From DASPKO01 sp035628055 (GTDB lineage: Bacteria > Planctomycetota > Phycisphaerae > Phycisphaerales > UBA1924): 13,854 nucleotides of DNA. The notes beneath the pieces are model-generated. The model made no database searches. It saw only the letters and a program-made list of their open reading frames with translations, and was not told the DNA's origin. Each line of letters starts with the position of its first letter. Position 1 is the stretch's first letter. Positions 1 to 6,429 of the stretch are shown one piece after another. The stretch lies in contig DASPKO010000145.1 of assembly GCA_035628055.1 (NCBI GenBank), positions 1-13,854 on the forward strand, in the 5' to 3' direction. A program made the position numbers and the translations under genes.

Positions 1-2165
1 AGGCCCGCGAGTCGATGTGCCGGCACAACCTCGCCGCGCTCGCGCCGGGCCACCCCGAAGCTCACCGCCTCCTTGAGGGAGCCTTCGCCGAGTGGGCCAG
101 GCTTCGCGCCGGCCAGCAATGGCTCCGTGACGCAACCGGCAATGTCCTTCGCCGCACCGGTCCGGCGGGCGCGTTCCTCCGGCTTGCCGACGACCGGGGG
201 GCCGTGGCCCGCCTGGCTCTGCCCTCCGCCGAGACCGAGGGGCGCTCCGCGCCGTGGCTGGTCGACGGTCTCTGCCCCCCCTGGCTCTTCGCCCGCCTGA
301 GCGCGGAGCGTCCGCGCCGCCCCGACGGGCATCAGCCCGCGATCACGCTCGTCCAGGCGGACCCCCTCGAGTTTCTCGACGCCCTGGCGATGGCCGACCT
401 CGCCGAGCATCTGCGCTGCCCGCGTCTGCGCCTCTTCGTAGGCCCGGACGCCCTCGGGCGTGCCCAGGCCGATCTCCACGACCGCCCGGACCACCATCTC
501 GACGGGTACGCGGTCGCGACGCCCGGCACCGTCGCCGGGGCCCGCAGCGGCGCCGGCCAGGGCGTCGAGCAGGTGCTCCGCGGGGCCGCCACGCTCCAGC
601 ACGAACGCCTCGCCCGGCTCGGCGCGCGCGTCGACGCGCTTTACCAAGGCCGTGATCCGGCCTGGTGGGCCCGGCGGTATCAGCAGGCGGGCGCGCAAGG
701 CCCGCCCCTGCGCGTCCTGATCCTCTCCTGCCGCTACACCACGTTCGTGCGCCACTCGGGCCACGACCTCGCCGACGCCCTGGCTCGGCTCGGCTGTTCC
801 GTGCGCGTGCTCATGGAGCCCGACGACTCCACCCATCTGTCCGCGTCGGCGTATCTGTCGGCGGTGCTCGACTTCGAGCCGGACCTGGCCATCTGCGTCA
901 ACTATCACCGGCAGGCCTTCGCCGGCTCCCTGCCCGCGGCCCTGCCATTCGTGTGCTGGATCCAGGACGCGATGGCGCACCTCTTCACCGAGGCCGCGGG
1001 GAAGGCCCTCGGACCGCTCGACTTCACGATCGGGCACCTCTATCCCGAGCTCTTCGCGCCGTTCCGGTATCCGCGGGCCCGGACGCTTGCCGTGCCGGTG
1101 GTCGCGTGTGCGCGCAAGTTCGCGCCGGCCGGCCCGCGTGCCCCCGCGCGCCGAGACCTGGCCTGCGACGTCGCCTACGTCAGCCACCAGAGCCAGACCC
1201 CCGAGGCCCTGCACGCCCAGCTCCTGGCGGGCACGCGCGCCACCCCCGGGCAGGAAGGCGTGGCGCGCCTGCTCGGGACTCTCGAGCCCGGGGTTCGCGA
1301 GGTCGCCGCCCGCGCCTCGCTGGGCCTGCCGGTCCGCGAGCTCGAGGCCCTCGTGAGCCGGGAGCTGACCCGGGCCCGCGGCGGGCAGACCCCGCCCGCG
1401 CAGGACGTCATCACTCTCGTCAAGCAATACGCCGAACCCCTGGCCGAGCGGATCGTGCGCCACCAGACGCTGGCCTGGGCCGCCGACGCGGCGCGGCGCC
1501 GCGGATGGTCGCTCAAGATCTTCGGCCGCGGGTGGGAGGACCATCCGAGCCTCTCCGAGTTCGCGGCCGAGCCCCTGGAGCACGGGGACGAGCTCCGCGC
1601 CGGCTACCAGGCCGCGGGCGTGCACCTGCACATGTCCCTGCGGGCCACGCTCCACCAGCGCGTGCTCGAATGCGTGCTCGCGGGTGGGCGCCCCATCTGC
1701 CGGTTTCTCCTGGCCGACCTGCACGCCTGCAAGGAGTGGCTCCTGGGGCGCGTCGTCGCCTCGGGCGCCCCCCCCACCGAGCGCCGCGCCGACGGCGCGA
1801 TCGGGTACGCGATCGCCAACCACCCCGAGCTGCTCCGCCTCGCCTCCCTGCGCCAGCGCTTCGGGCTGCCGATCGAGGCCGTCCTCTGGCTCACCCCGGC
1901 GCGGCTCGAGGCGGCCCGCCGCCCCGGTGGCGTCCCCGATCCCGGCTCACTCTCGATCTACCTGCTGGGCGAGTCCGAGGAAGCCTTCTTCGCCGGTCCC
2001 GAGGAGCTGGAGCGCCGCATCGCGGCGGCGCTCGAGCGCCCCGCGAGCGCCCGGGCGCGGTCCGCCCTGGCCCGCGACCGCGTCATCGCCTCGGCCACGT
2101 ACGACTCGGTCGCGGCGTCGCTGCTGGGCATGATCCGGCGCGAGCTCGCGGAGATCGCCTCCTGA
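1..2165 (+). CDS. CgeB/DUF3880-like glycosyltransferase, 5'-truncated by window edge
   Basis: Predicted cytoplasmic glycosyltransferase of GT-B type; donor and acceptor are unknown. The frame is open to the left edge, and the residues before and after the first ATG (base 15) read like a helical, TPR-like repeat (NLAALAPGHPEAHRLL). The true start is therefore probably upstream and this is the 3' part of a longer gene. Numbering from ATG15: residues 232-260 form a Rossmann-like start (LRVLILSCRYTTF, then HSGHDLADAL); around 310-345 is a VCWIQDAMAHLF segment typical of DUF3880/CgeB-like proteins; FGRGWE lies at 503-508; and 528-565 (AGYQAAGVHLHMS, then LECVLAGGRPI) matches the C-terminal donor-binding half of the Glyco_trans_1_2 type. 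Residues 1-230 are unassigned. The stop TGA shares its A with the ATG of the next gene, and GGAG at 2150-2153 lies 11 bases before that start, so the two genes are probably translationally coupled. The general class is fairly sure; the exact family is inferred from motifs. Confidence 0.8.
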   Translation, partial: ARESMCRHNLAALAPGHPEAHRLLEGAFAEWARLRAGQQWLRDATGNVLRRTGPAGAFLRLADDRGAVARLALPSAETEGRSAPWLVDGLCPPWLFARLSAERPRRPDGHQPAITLVQADPLEFLDALAMADLAEHLRCPRLRLFVGPDALGRAQADLHDRPDHHLDGYAVATPGTVAGARSGAGQGVEQVLRGAATLQHERLARLGARVDALYQGRDPAWWARRYQQAGAQGPPLRVLILSCRYTTFVRHSGHDLADALARLGCSVRVLMEPDDSTHLSASAYLSAVLDFEPDLAICVNYHRQAFAGSLPAALPFVCWIQDAMAHLFTEAAGKALGPLDFTIGHLYPELFAPFRYPRARTLAVPVVACARKFAPAGPRAPARRDLACDVAYVSHQSQTPEALHAQLLAGTRATPGQEGVARLLGTLEPGVREVAARASLGLPVRELEALVSRELTRARGGQTPPAQDVITLVKQYAEPLAERIVRHQTLAWAADAARRRGWSLKIFGRGWEDHPSLSEFAAEPLEHGDELRAGYQAAGVHLHMSLRATLHQRVLECVLAGGRPICRFLLADLHACKEWLLGRVVASGAPPTERRADGAIGYAIANHPELLRLASLRQRFGLPIEAVLWLTPARLEAARRPGGVPDPGSLSIYLLGESEEAFFAGPEELERRIAAALERPASARARSALARDRVIASATYDSVAASLLGMIRRELAEIAS

Positions 2166-3688
2166 TGGCCCTGCCCGCCCCCCAGCAGCCGGGCGCCGCG
2201 CCCGCGCTCGCCTTCGTCGTCCCCGCCTTCAACGCGGCCCACACCATCGAGCGCACGCTGCGCAGTCTGGCCCGCCAGACCCGGGCCGATTTCGAGCTGG
2301 TGGTCGTCGATGACGGGAGCACCGACCAGACCGCCGCCCGGGTCGCGGCCTGCATCGGATCCGACCCGCGCTCCCGCCTGCTGCCGCAGCCCAACGCGGG
2401 CGTGGCGGCGGCCCGGGCCCGGGGACTGGCGGCAACCACCGCCCCCGCGGTCTGCTTCCTCGACGCCGACGACTGGATTCACCCGCGCTTCGCCGCGGCC
2501 ATGCTCGATCTCCTGGCGCGCACGCGTGCCGACGTGGCCGCGTGCTCCTACCGCTTCGCCGCGCCCGACGCCCGGGACCTGGGCTGGACCGTCCGCCTCG
2601 GACCCGCCGACGCCACGCCCGCCCGGCTCCTCGAGTTCAACCCCTTCTGCACGGGCGGCACGGTGTACCGGCGTCGGGCCCTCGAACCCCTGTTCTCAGG
2701 CGGCAGGCCGCTGGTGGGAGGCACGTCAAGACACGAGGACTGGGAGCTCCTGCTGGCGGTCTCGGCCCGGGGTGGAACCTTCGCCGTCTCCTCGCGGCCG
2801 CTCTTCACCTATCGCATCTCGCCCGGGTCGCGCTCGGACGATGCGCTGGCCCTCTGGCGCGACGGGCTCGGCGTCATCCGCTCCCATGCCCCCGAGGGGT
2901 ACGACCTCGACAGAGCCCTGCGACACTGGGGATTGCGCTCCCTGGCCGCCGGACTCTCCGCCGCGGTGCGGACGCGCCATCACCCCGACCCGCGCGCGAA
3001 CACCGCGGCGCCGCTGGCGCCCTTCCTGGCCGGCCTGCTCCCCCTCCGCGACGCGGACGTCGGGCTCCTGGCCGCTTCGCTGGCCTTCACGCTCTGCCGC
3101 CGGCACGCCATCGCTCCGCATCGCGCCGCTCCCCATGCGCGCCCGTGGGCCCGCGCGGTCCGGGATCTCCTGGCGACGGACCCCCTGGCAGGGCTCGTCG
3201 CCGCCCGGCTCACCCTGGCGCTCGACGTCGCCGGCTCGTGGGGCCGGATCGCCCAGCGGGCCGCGGCGGAGGTTCCTCCCGGCGGCCGCGTCGTTGTCTA
3301 TGGCCTCGGCCGCGCTGGACGCCAGCTCGCCGGACATCTGCTCGCTGCCGGCACGTCCACGGCATTCATCGACGACAACCCCGGCGCCGCCCTGGGAGCG
3401 CCCCGCCTCACGCCCGCGGAGCTGCACGCGGCCGACCTGGTGATCGTCACCCCGCAGCACCGGGAATCGATCCTCGTCACGCTCGCGGGCACGCCCGCGC
3501 GCGTGTTCCTGCCCGAAGCGCTGCTGCACTCGCCGCCGAAACGAACCTCGGCCCGCCCTCAGGCGACCGGCGCGATGACCCCGGAGCCGGCCGTGGTGGG
3601 CACCCCGCGCAGCGCTGCGGCCACGGGAGCCGCGAGGTCATCGCGCACGGTCGCCCACCGGACTACCCGTCGCGCCCCCAGGGCCTGA
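2165..3688 (+). CDS. GT2 glycosyltransferase with C-terminal Rossmann module
   Basis: A 507-residue protein predicted to transfer a sugar from a nucleotide-sugar donor; the acceptor is unknown. The N-terminal GT-A domain is clear: VVPAFNAAHTIERTL near residue 20, DDGS at 49-52, the metal-binding DAD at D100-A-D102 followed by DW, and the catalytic-base ED at E191-D192 (RHEDWELLL). A helical middle (about 235-370) leads to a Rossmann-like module: VVVYGLGRAG with GxGxxG at 380-385, acidic D403-D404 at the end of strand 2, then LVIVTP. The module seems to end near residue 455 (FLPEAL). The last roughly 50 residues are Arg/Ala/Thr/Pro-rich, look unstructured, and lie mostly antisense to the next gene. 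The start was chosen because the ATG overlaps the previous stop and sits just before the GT2 fold. Domain order and length match the convergent minus-strand gene, so the two are probably paralogues. Confidence 0.9.
   Translation: MALPAPQQPGAAPALAFVVPAFNAAHTIERTLRSLARQTRADFELVVVDDGSTDQTAARVAACIGSDPRSRLLPQPNAGVAAARARGLAATTAPAVCFLDADDWIHPRFAAAMLDLLARTRADVAACSYRFAAPDARDLGWTVRLGPADATPARLLEFNPFCTGGTVYRRRALEPLFSGGRPLVGGTSRHEDWELLLAVSARGGTFAVSSRPLFTYRISPGSRSDDALALWRDGLGVIRSHAPEGYDLDRALRHWGLRSLAAGLSAAVRTRHHPDPRANTAAPLAPFLAGLLPLRDADVGLLAASLAFTLCRRHAIAPHRAAPHARPWARAVRDLLATDPLAGLVAARLTLALDVAGSWGRIAQRAAAEVPPGGRVVVYGLGRAGRQLAGHLLAAGTSTAFIDDNPGAALGAPRLTPAELHAADLVIVTPQHRESILVTLAGTPARVFLPEALLHSPPKRTSARPQATGAMTPEPAVVGTPRSAAATGAARSSRTVAHRTTRRAPRA
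3559..3688. other. 130-bp tail-to-tail overlap of two GT2 genes
   Basis: The plus-strand GT2 gene stops at 3688 and the minus-strand GT2 gene stops at 3559, so their 3' ends overlap by 130 bp. The conserved module of the plus-strand protein appears to finish near 3530. Most of the overlap therefore encodes a low-complexity Arg/Ala/Ser/Thr/Pro tail of that protein, while the minus strand encodes the end of the other Rossmann module and its own tail. No stem-loop with a T-run is visible between the genes. Confidence 0.8.
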
Positions 3689-5064
3689 GCCCGCGCCAAT
3701 AGCGCGCGGTCCTCGAGTGGGGTGATCAGCACCGCCGCCCCGCGCGGGAGGGGCGCGTCCGCGCGTGCCGGCGGACTTGGCCCCGCTCCCGCGCGCCCCG
3801 GCGCATCGTCCCGGACCTCGATCTCCAGTCCCCGCGCCCGCGCGGCCGCCTCCAGCACGCGCCCGTTCTTGCCCATCCCCAGAACCACGAGGGGCGCCCC
3901 GCACCGGCCCGGCGCCGCCTCCCGCACCGCCCGTTCGAGCATCGCCTCCGCGACCGCGCGCGGCGGCACGGCGAGGGAGGCGTACGCCCGCGCGGCGCCG
4001 GCAGAAAGTCCGACCTCGCCGAGCCCGGCCGATTCGAGCGCCCGCCACCACCCGGTCAGCCGCCCCGTCCACGCGCCGGCATCCTGGGCGCGCAGGTCCG
4101 GGTCGGTGCCAAGGCCGAGCAGAACCGCCCAGTAGGCCGCGACGCCCGCCGCTTCCCCGCCGATGGGCGCCGCACCCTCCCCGCGCGCCGCGCGCAGCAT
4201 CGCGATCGACCCGCCCTGACCGGCCTCGTCGGCCGGCGCCCCGAGCGCGCGCTGCGTGCACAGCTCCAGCGCCAGCCGCCCCAGCACTCGCCGCCGCCGA
4301 GCGTCGGACACGTCGCACCCCGCGGTCCCCGACATCGCGTGCCCGTGAAGCGCCGCCGCGTCATAGGCACGGTTGACCACCGCGTTGACGGCCCGGAGCA
4401 TGCGCCCCGTGTCCTTGCTCAGGCTCGCGGGGCGGACGCGGTACGCCGCCACGGCCTCCTCGGTCGCGCGCCACCGCACCCCGGCCGCCGCCAGGCGCAG
4501 CCACAGGTCGTAATCCTCCACGACGCCCAGGCCCTCGTCGAAGCGGAGACCCGCGAGCGCGGCGCGGCGGAGGAGCTGCGCGTGGCAGGCAAAGCGGTTG
4601 TGCTCCAGCAGCTCATCCAGCCCCACGACCTCGGCCGAGGCCGGGCAGGTGCGGCCCAGCGGGCCCAGCGGCGCTCCGCCCGCATCCCTGACCTCGTACG
4701 CCCCATAGGCCCCGGCGCAGGCCGGGTCGAGCCGCGCGGTCGCCAGCAGCGCCTCGAGCCCGCTGGGCAGGAGCCAGTCGTCCGCGTCCAGGAAGTGCAC
4801 GAACTCGGCGCGGGCCCGGTCGAGGCCGGTGTTCCGCGCCGCCGCCAGCCCGCCGTTGCGGGGCCGGCGCACCAGCTCGATCCGCGGTTCGCGCTCCGCC
4901 AGGCGCGCCACCACGGCCGGTCCATCGTCCCGGGAGGCGTCGTCCACCACGATCGCCCGCCACCCCGGAAACGTCTGCGCGCGCAGGGAAGCGAGCGTCC
5001 CCGCGATGGTCGCCCCCGCGCCGTACATGGGCACGACCACGTCGACTGTCGGAGGCACCATCAC
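3559..5064 (-). CDS. GT2 glycosyltransferase with C-terminal Rossmann module
   Basis: A 501-residue protein from the GTG at 5064 (498 from the in-frame ATG at 5061). It is a predicted inverting GT-A glycosyltransferase with unknown donor and acceptor. Visible motifs: VVVPMYGAGATI (9-20), VDDAS (40-44), NGGLAAARNTGLD (70-82), the metal-binding FLDADDW at 91-97 (D93-A-D95-D96), and E183-D184 followed by YDLWLRL as the catalytic-base region. A helical stretch (about 215-390) precedes a Rossmann module: VVLGMGKNG with glycines 396, 398 and 401, and D419-D420 at the end of strand 2. A Gly/Pro/Ala-rich insertion (about 421-441) follows, then AVLITP. Strong GGGGAG at 5070-5075 favours initiation at the ATG. 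It lies 46 bases downstream of the other minus-strand GT2 gene, probably in the same transcript. Its closest relative here looks to be the plus-strand GT2 gene that it overlaps. Confidence 0.9.
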   Translation of the reverse strand: MMVPPTVDVVVPMYGAGATIAGTLASLRAQTFPGWRAIVVDDASRDDGPAVVARLAEREPRIELVRRPRNGGLAAARNTGLDRARAEFVHFLDADDWLLPSGLEALLATARLDPACAGAYGAYEVRDAGGAPLGPLGRTCPASAEVVGLDELLEHNRFACHAQLLRRAALAGLRFDEGLGVVEDYDLWLRLAAAGVRWRATEEAVAAYRVRPASLSKDTGRMLRAVNAVVNRAYDAAALHGHAMSGTAGCDVSDARRRRVLGRLALELCTQRALGAPADEAGQGGSIAMLRAARGEGAAPIGGEAAGVAAYWAVLLGLGTDPDLRAQDAGAWTGRLTGWWRALESAGLGEVGLSAGAARAYASLAVPPRAVAEAMLERAVREAAPGRCGAPLVVLGMGKNGRVLEAAARARGLEIEVRDDAPGRAGAGPSPPARADAPLPRGAAVLITPLEDRALLARAQALGARRVVRWATVRDDLAAPVAAALRGVPTTAGSGVIAPVA

Positions 5065-5069
5065 GCTCG

Positions 5070-5075
5070 CTCCCC
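5070..5075 (-). promoter_or_regulatory. Shine-Dalgarno sequence deciding a start
   Basis: On the minus strand GGGGAG lies 5 bases before the GTG at 5064 and 8 bases before the ATG at 5061. The 8-base spacing favours the ATG. It is one of few convincing Shine-Dalgarno sequences in the window, and it precedes a gene that is probably internal to an operon. Confidence 0.5.
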
Positions 5076-5110
5076 AGGCGGCCGCGCCCGCCGCCGCCGG
5101 CGCCGAACCT

Positions 5111-6349
5111 TCAGCCCGCCGCCCCCCCGCTCCCGTCGCCCTCGGTGTAGAGGCCCCAGACCCTCACGCCGCGGGCACGCATCGCCGCGCTGCGCCGCCA
5201 CAGCTCGGGCTCGTGCCAGTCGCTCGACAGCAGCACCTCGGCCCCCACCGGCACGCCCGCGGGCTCGACGACGGGGAGCCCGAAGCGCAGGCCCGACCCG
5301 CCGTCCTCGATCAGCCCGGCCAGCTCCAGCCGCAGCTCGTCGGCACGCCGTGCCAGCAGCGCCGAGTGCTCCCCCGCGCCGTAGAGCCAGACCCGGGTGA
5401 CCCCCGCCGCGCGCAACCGCGCCGCCACCTCGCGCACCTTGGCCCACCGGCACGCCTCGTAGACCGGCCCGGGCGCCACGCCGATGCGCTGTCGGGCGTG
5501 CAGGTACGCCATCAGCCCCGCCAGCGCGGGGCCCCGCTCGTCGAGCTGGCGCGCGATCAGGTCGGCGGCCTCTGCCGCCTCGTGGCCCCCCGCGTGCGCC
5601 CGCGCGGCCAGCTCCGCCAGCCCGCCATCGTCCCCGCGCCACGCGGTCGGCAGCCCCCGCCAGGCCGAGAGCATCCGGGCGCCGACCACGCGGGCCTGCT
5701 CGGCGCACGGCTCCCCGGGGCGTGCCCCCTCCGCCACCGTGTGCGTGTAGAGCGCGTCCGGGAGATTCGCCAGCTCGTGCGCGCGCGACAGACGCAGCCA
5801 CAGGTCGTAATCCTGCCCGCGCTCCAGCGACTCGTCGTAGCCCCCGGCGTCCAGGATCGCCCGGCGCCGCAGGACCATCGACCCGTGACAGAAGCAGTTG
5901 TCCAGCAGCAGCGCCCAGCGCAGCCGCGCCGGGGCGCACGGCGGCCGCACGGTCCCGAGGGGGGCGCCGTCCGGGCCTTCCCGCTCGAAGGCGGTCCCCA
6001 GGGCGACGATCCGGGGAGAGCGCTCCAGATAGCGCACCTGCGCCGCGAGGCGCCCGGGGTGGCAGCGGTCGTCGGCGTCCATGCGCGCCAGCAGGTCATG
6101 ACAGGCCTCGCGAAGGGCCGCGTTCAGAGCCCGGGCCAGCCCGGCCCGCTCCAGCCGCACCACGCGCACGCGCTCGTCCTGGCGCGCCAGCTCGGCCGCC
6201 ACCGCCTCGCCCCGCGGCCCCGCCCCGTTGAGCACGATCAGAAGTTCCAGCTCGGCGTGCGACTGCGCGAGAACGCAGGCCGCGGCACGCCCCAGCAGCG
6301 CCTCGCCCCGGCCCGCGCACACGGGCAACGCCACGCTCACTCCCGCCAT
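5111..6349 (-). CDS. GT2 glycosyltransferase with C-terminal Rossmann module
   Basis: A 412-residue GT-A type glycosyltransferase, donor and acceptor unknown. It opens directly with the first strand (SVALPVC). In the usual nucleotide-contact position it has VLNGAG (39-44) instead of a DDxS motif, a change also known in other GT2 proteins. Next come GLARALNAAL (70-79), the metal-binding MDADD at 90-94 (D91-A-D93), NCFCHGSMVLRR (151-162), and GQDYDLWLRL with Q179-D180 in the catalytic-base region. The helical linker is shorter than in the two larger GT2 proteins. The Rossmann module starts at VWLYGAGEHS (320-329), has E348-D349 at the end of strand 2, then VLLSSDWHEPEL, and finishes with VWGLYTE. 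The ATG at 6349 has no clear Shine-Dalgarno. It is the first gene of a probable minus-strand pair and is divergent from the GT4-methyltransferase gene. Confidence 0.92.
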   Translation of the reverse strand: MAGVSVALPVCAGRGEALLGRAAACVLAQSHAELELLIVLNGAGPRGEAVAAELARQDERVRVVRLERAGLARALNAALREACHDLLARMDADDRCHPGRLAAQVRYLERSPRIVALGTAFEREGPDGAPLGTVRPPCAPARLRWALLLDNCFCHGSMVLRRRAILDAGGYDESLERGQDYDLWLRLSRAHELANLPDALYTHTVAEGARPGEPCAEQARVVGARMLSAWRGLPTAWRGDDGGLAELAARAHAGGHEAAEAADLIARQLDERGPALAGLMAYLHARQRIGVAPGPVYEACRWAKVREVAARLRAAGVTRVWLYGAGEHSALLARRADELRLELAGLIEDGGSGLRFGLPVVEPAGVPVGAEVLLSSDWHEPELWRRSAAMRARGVRVWGLYTEGDGSGGAAG

Positions 6350-6356
6350 GGGTCAC

Positions 6357-6362
6357 CACATC
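6357..6362 (-). promoter_or_regulatory. Possible start-proximal -10-like hexamer (weak)
   Basis: Read on the minus strand, GCCGATGTG ends 7 bases before the ATG at 6349. The GCCGAT context also precedes the starts at 6430 and 8482. The match to a -10 box is poor (GATGTG). An alternative -10 is TAGAAA at 6393-6398, which would give a longer leader. Confidence 0.25.
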
Positions 6363-6381
6363 GGCCCGCGGCCGCCGGGCC
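6363..6381. repeat. Inverted repeat in divergent promoter region
   Basis: GGCCCG (6363-6368) and CGGGCC (6376-6381) are perfect inverted arms around a 7-base spacer, CGGCCGC, which itself contains the palindrome CGGCCG. It could be an operator or a leader hairpin for the minus-strand gene. Short GC palindromes are common by chance in such GC-rich DNA, so function is speculative. Confidence 0.35.
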
Positions 6382-6418
6382 CACCGCCAAATTTCTACCG
6401 TCCCGCCGCCCCCGCGCC

Positions 6419-6424
6419 GATACC
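6419..6424 (+). promoter_or_regulatory. Start-proximal -10-like hexamer (possible leaderless start)
   Basis: GATACC ends 5 bases before the GTG at 6430, inside the string GCCGATACCCACCCGTG. There is no Shine-Dalgarno sequence. The arrangement resembles GCCGATACTCCCTGCGTG before the gene at 8482. If it is a -10 box, transcription would start at or next to the GTG. TACCGT at 6396-6401 is a competing -10 candidate. Confidence 0.35.
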
Positions 6425-6429
6425 CACCC

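Larger units (their letters stand above)
6350..6429. promoter_or_regulatory. Divergent promoter region
   Basis: This 80-base gap separates the divergent starts at 6349 (minus) and 6430 (plus), so promoters for both directions should lie here or just inside the genes. It contains the only clearly AT-rich spot of the neighbourhood, CCAAATTTCTACCG (6387-6400). That spot could supply a -10 element in either direction: TACCGT at 6396-6401 on plus, TAGAAA at 6393-6398 on minus. It also holds a GC-rich inverted repeat and hexamers close to each start codon, listed separately. No convincing -35 element was found. Confidence 0.5.

Noticed and set aside
665..2164. Long in-frame extension upstream of the GT2 gene at 2165
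   Set aside because: The same frame stays open back to 665, but that part is Pro/Arg/Ala-rich and overlaps the CgeB-like gene. The GT2 fold begins right after the ATG at 2165, which overlaps the previous stop.
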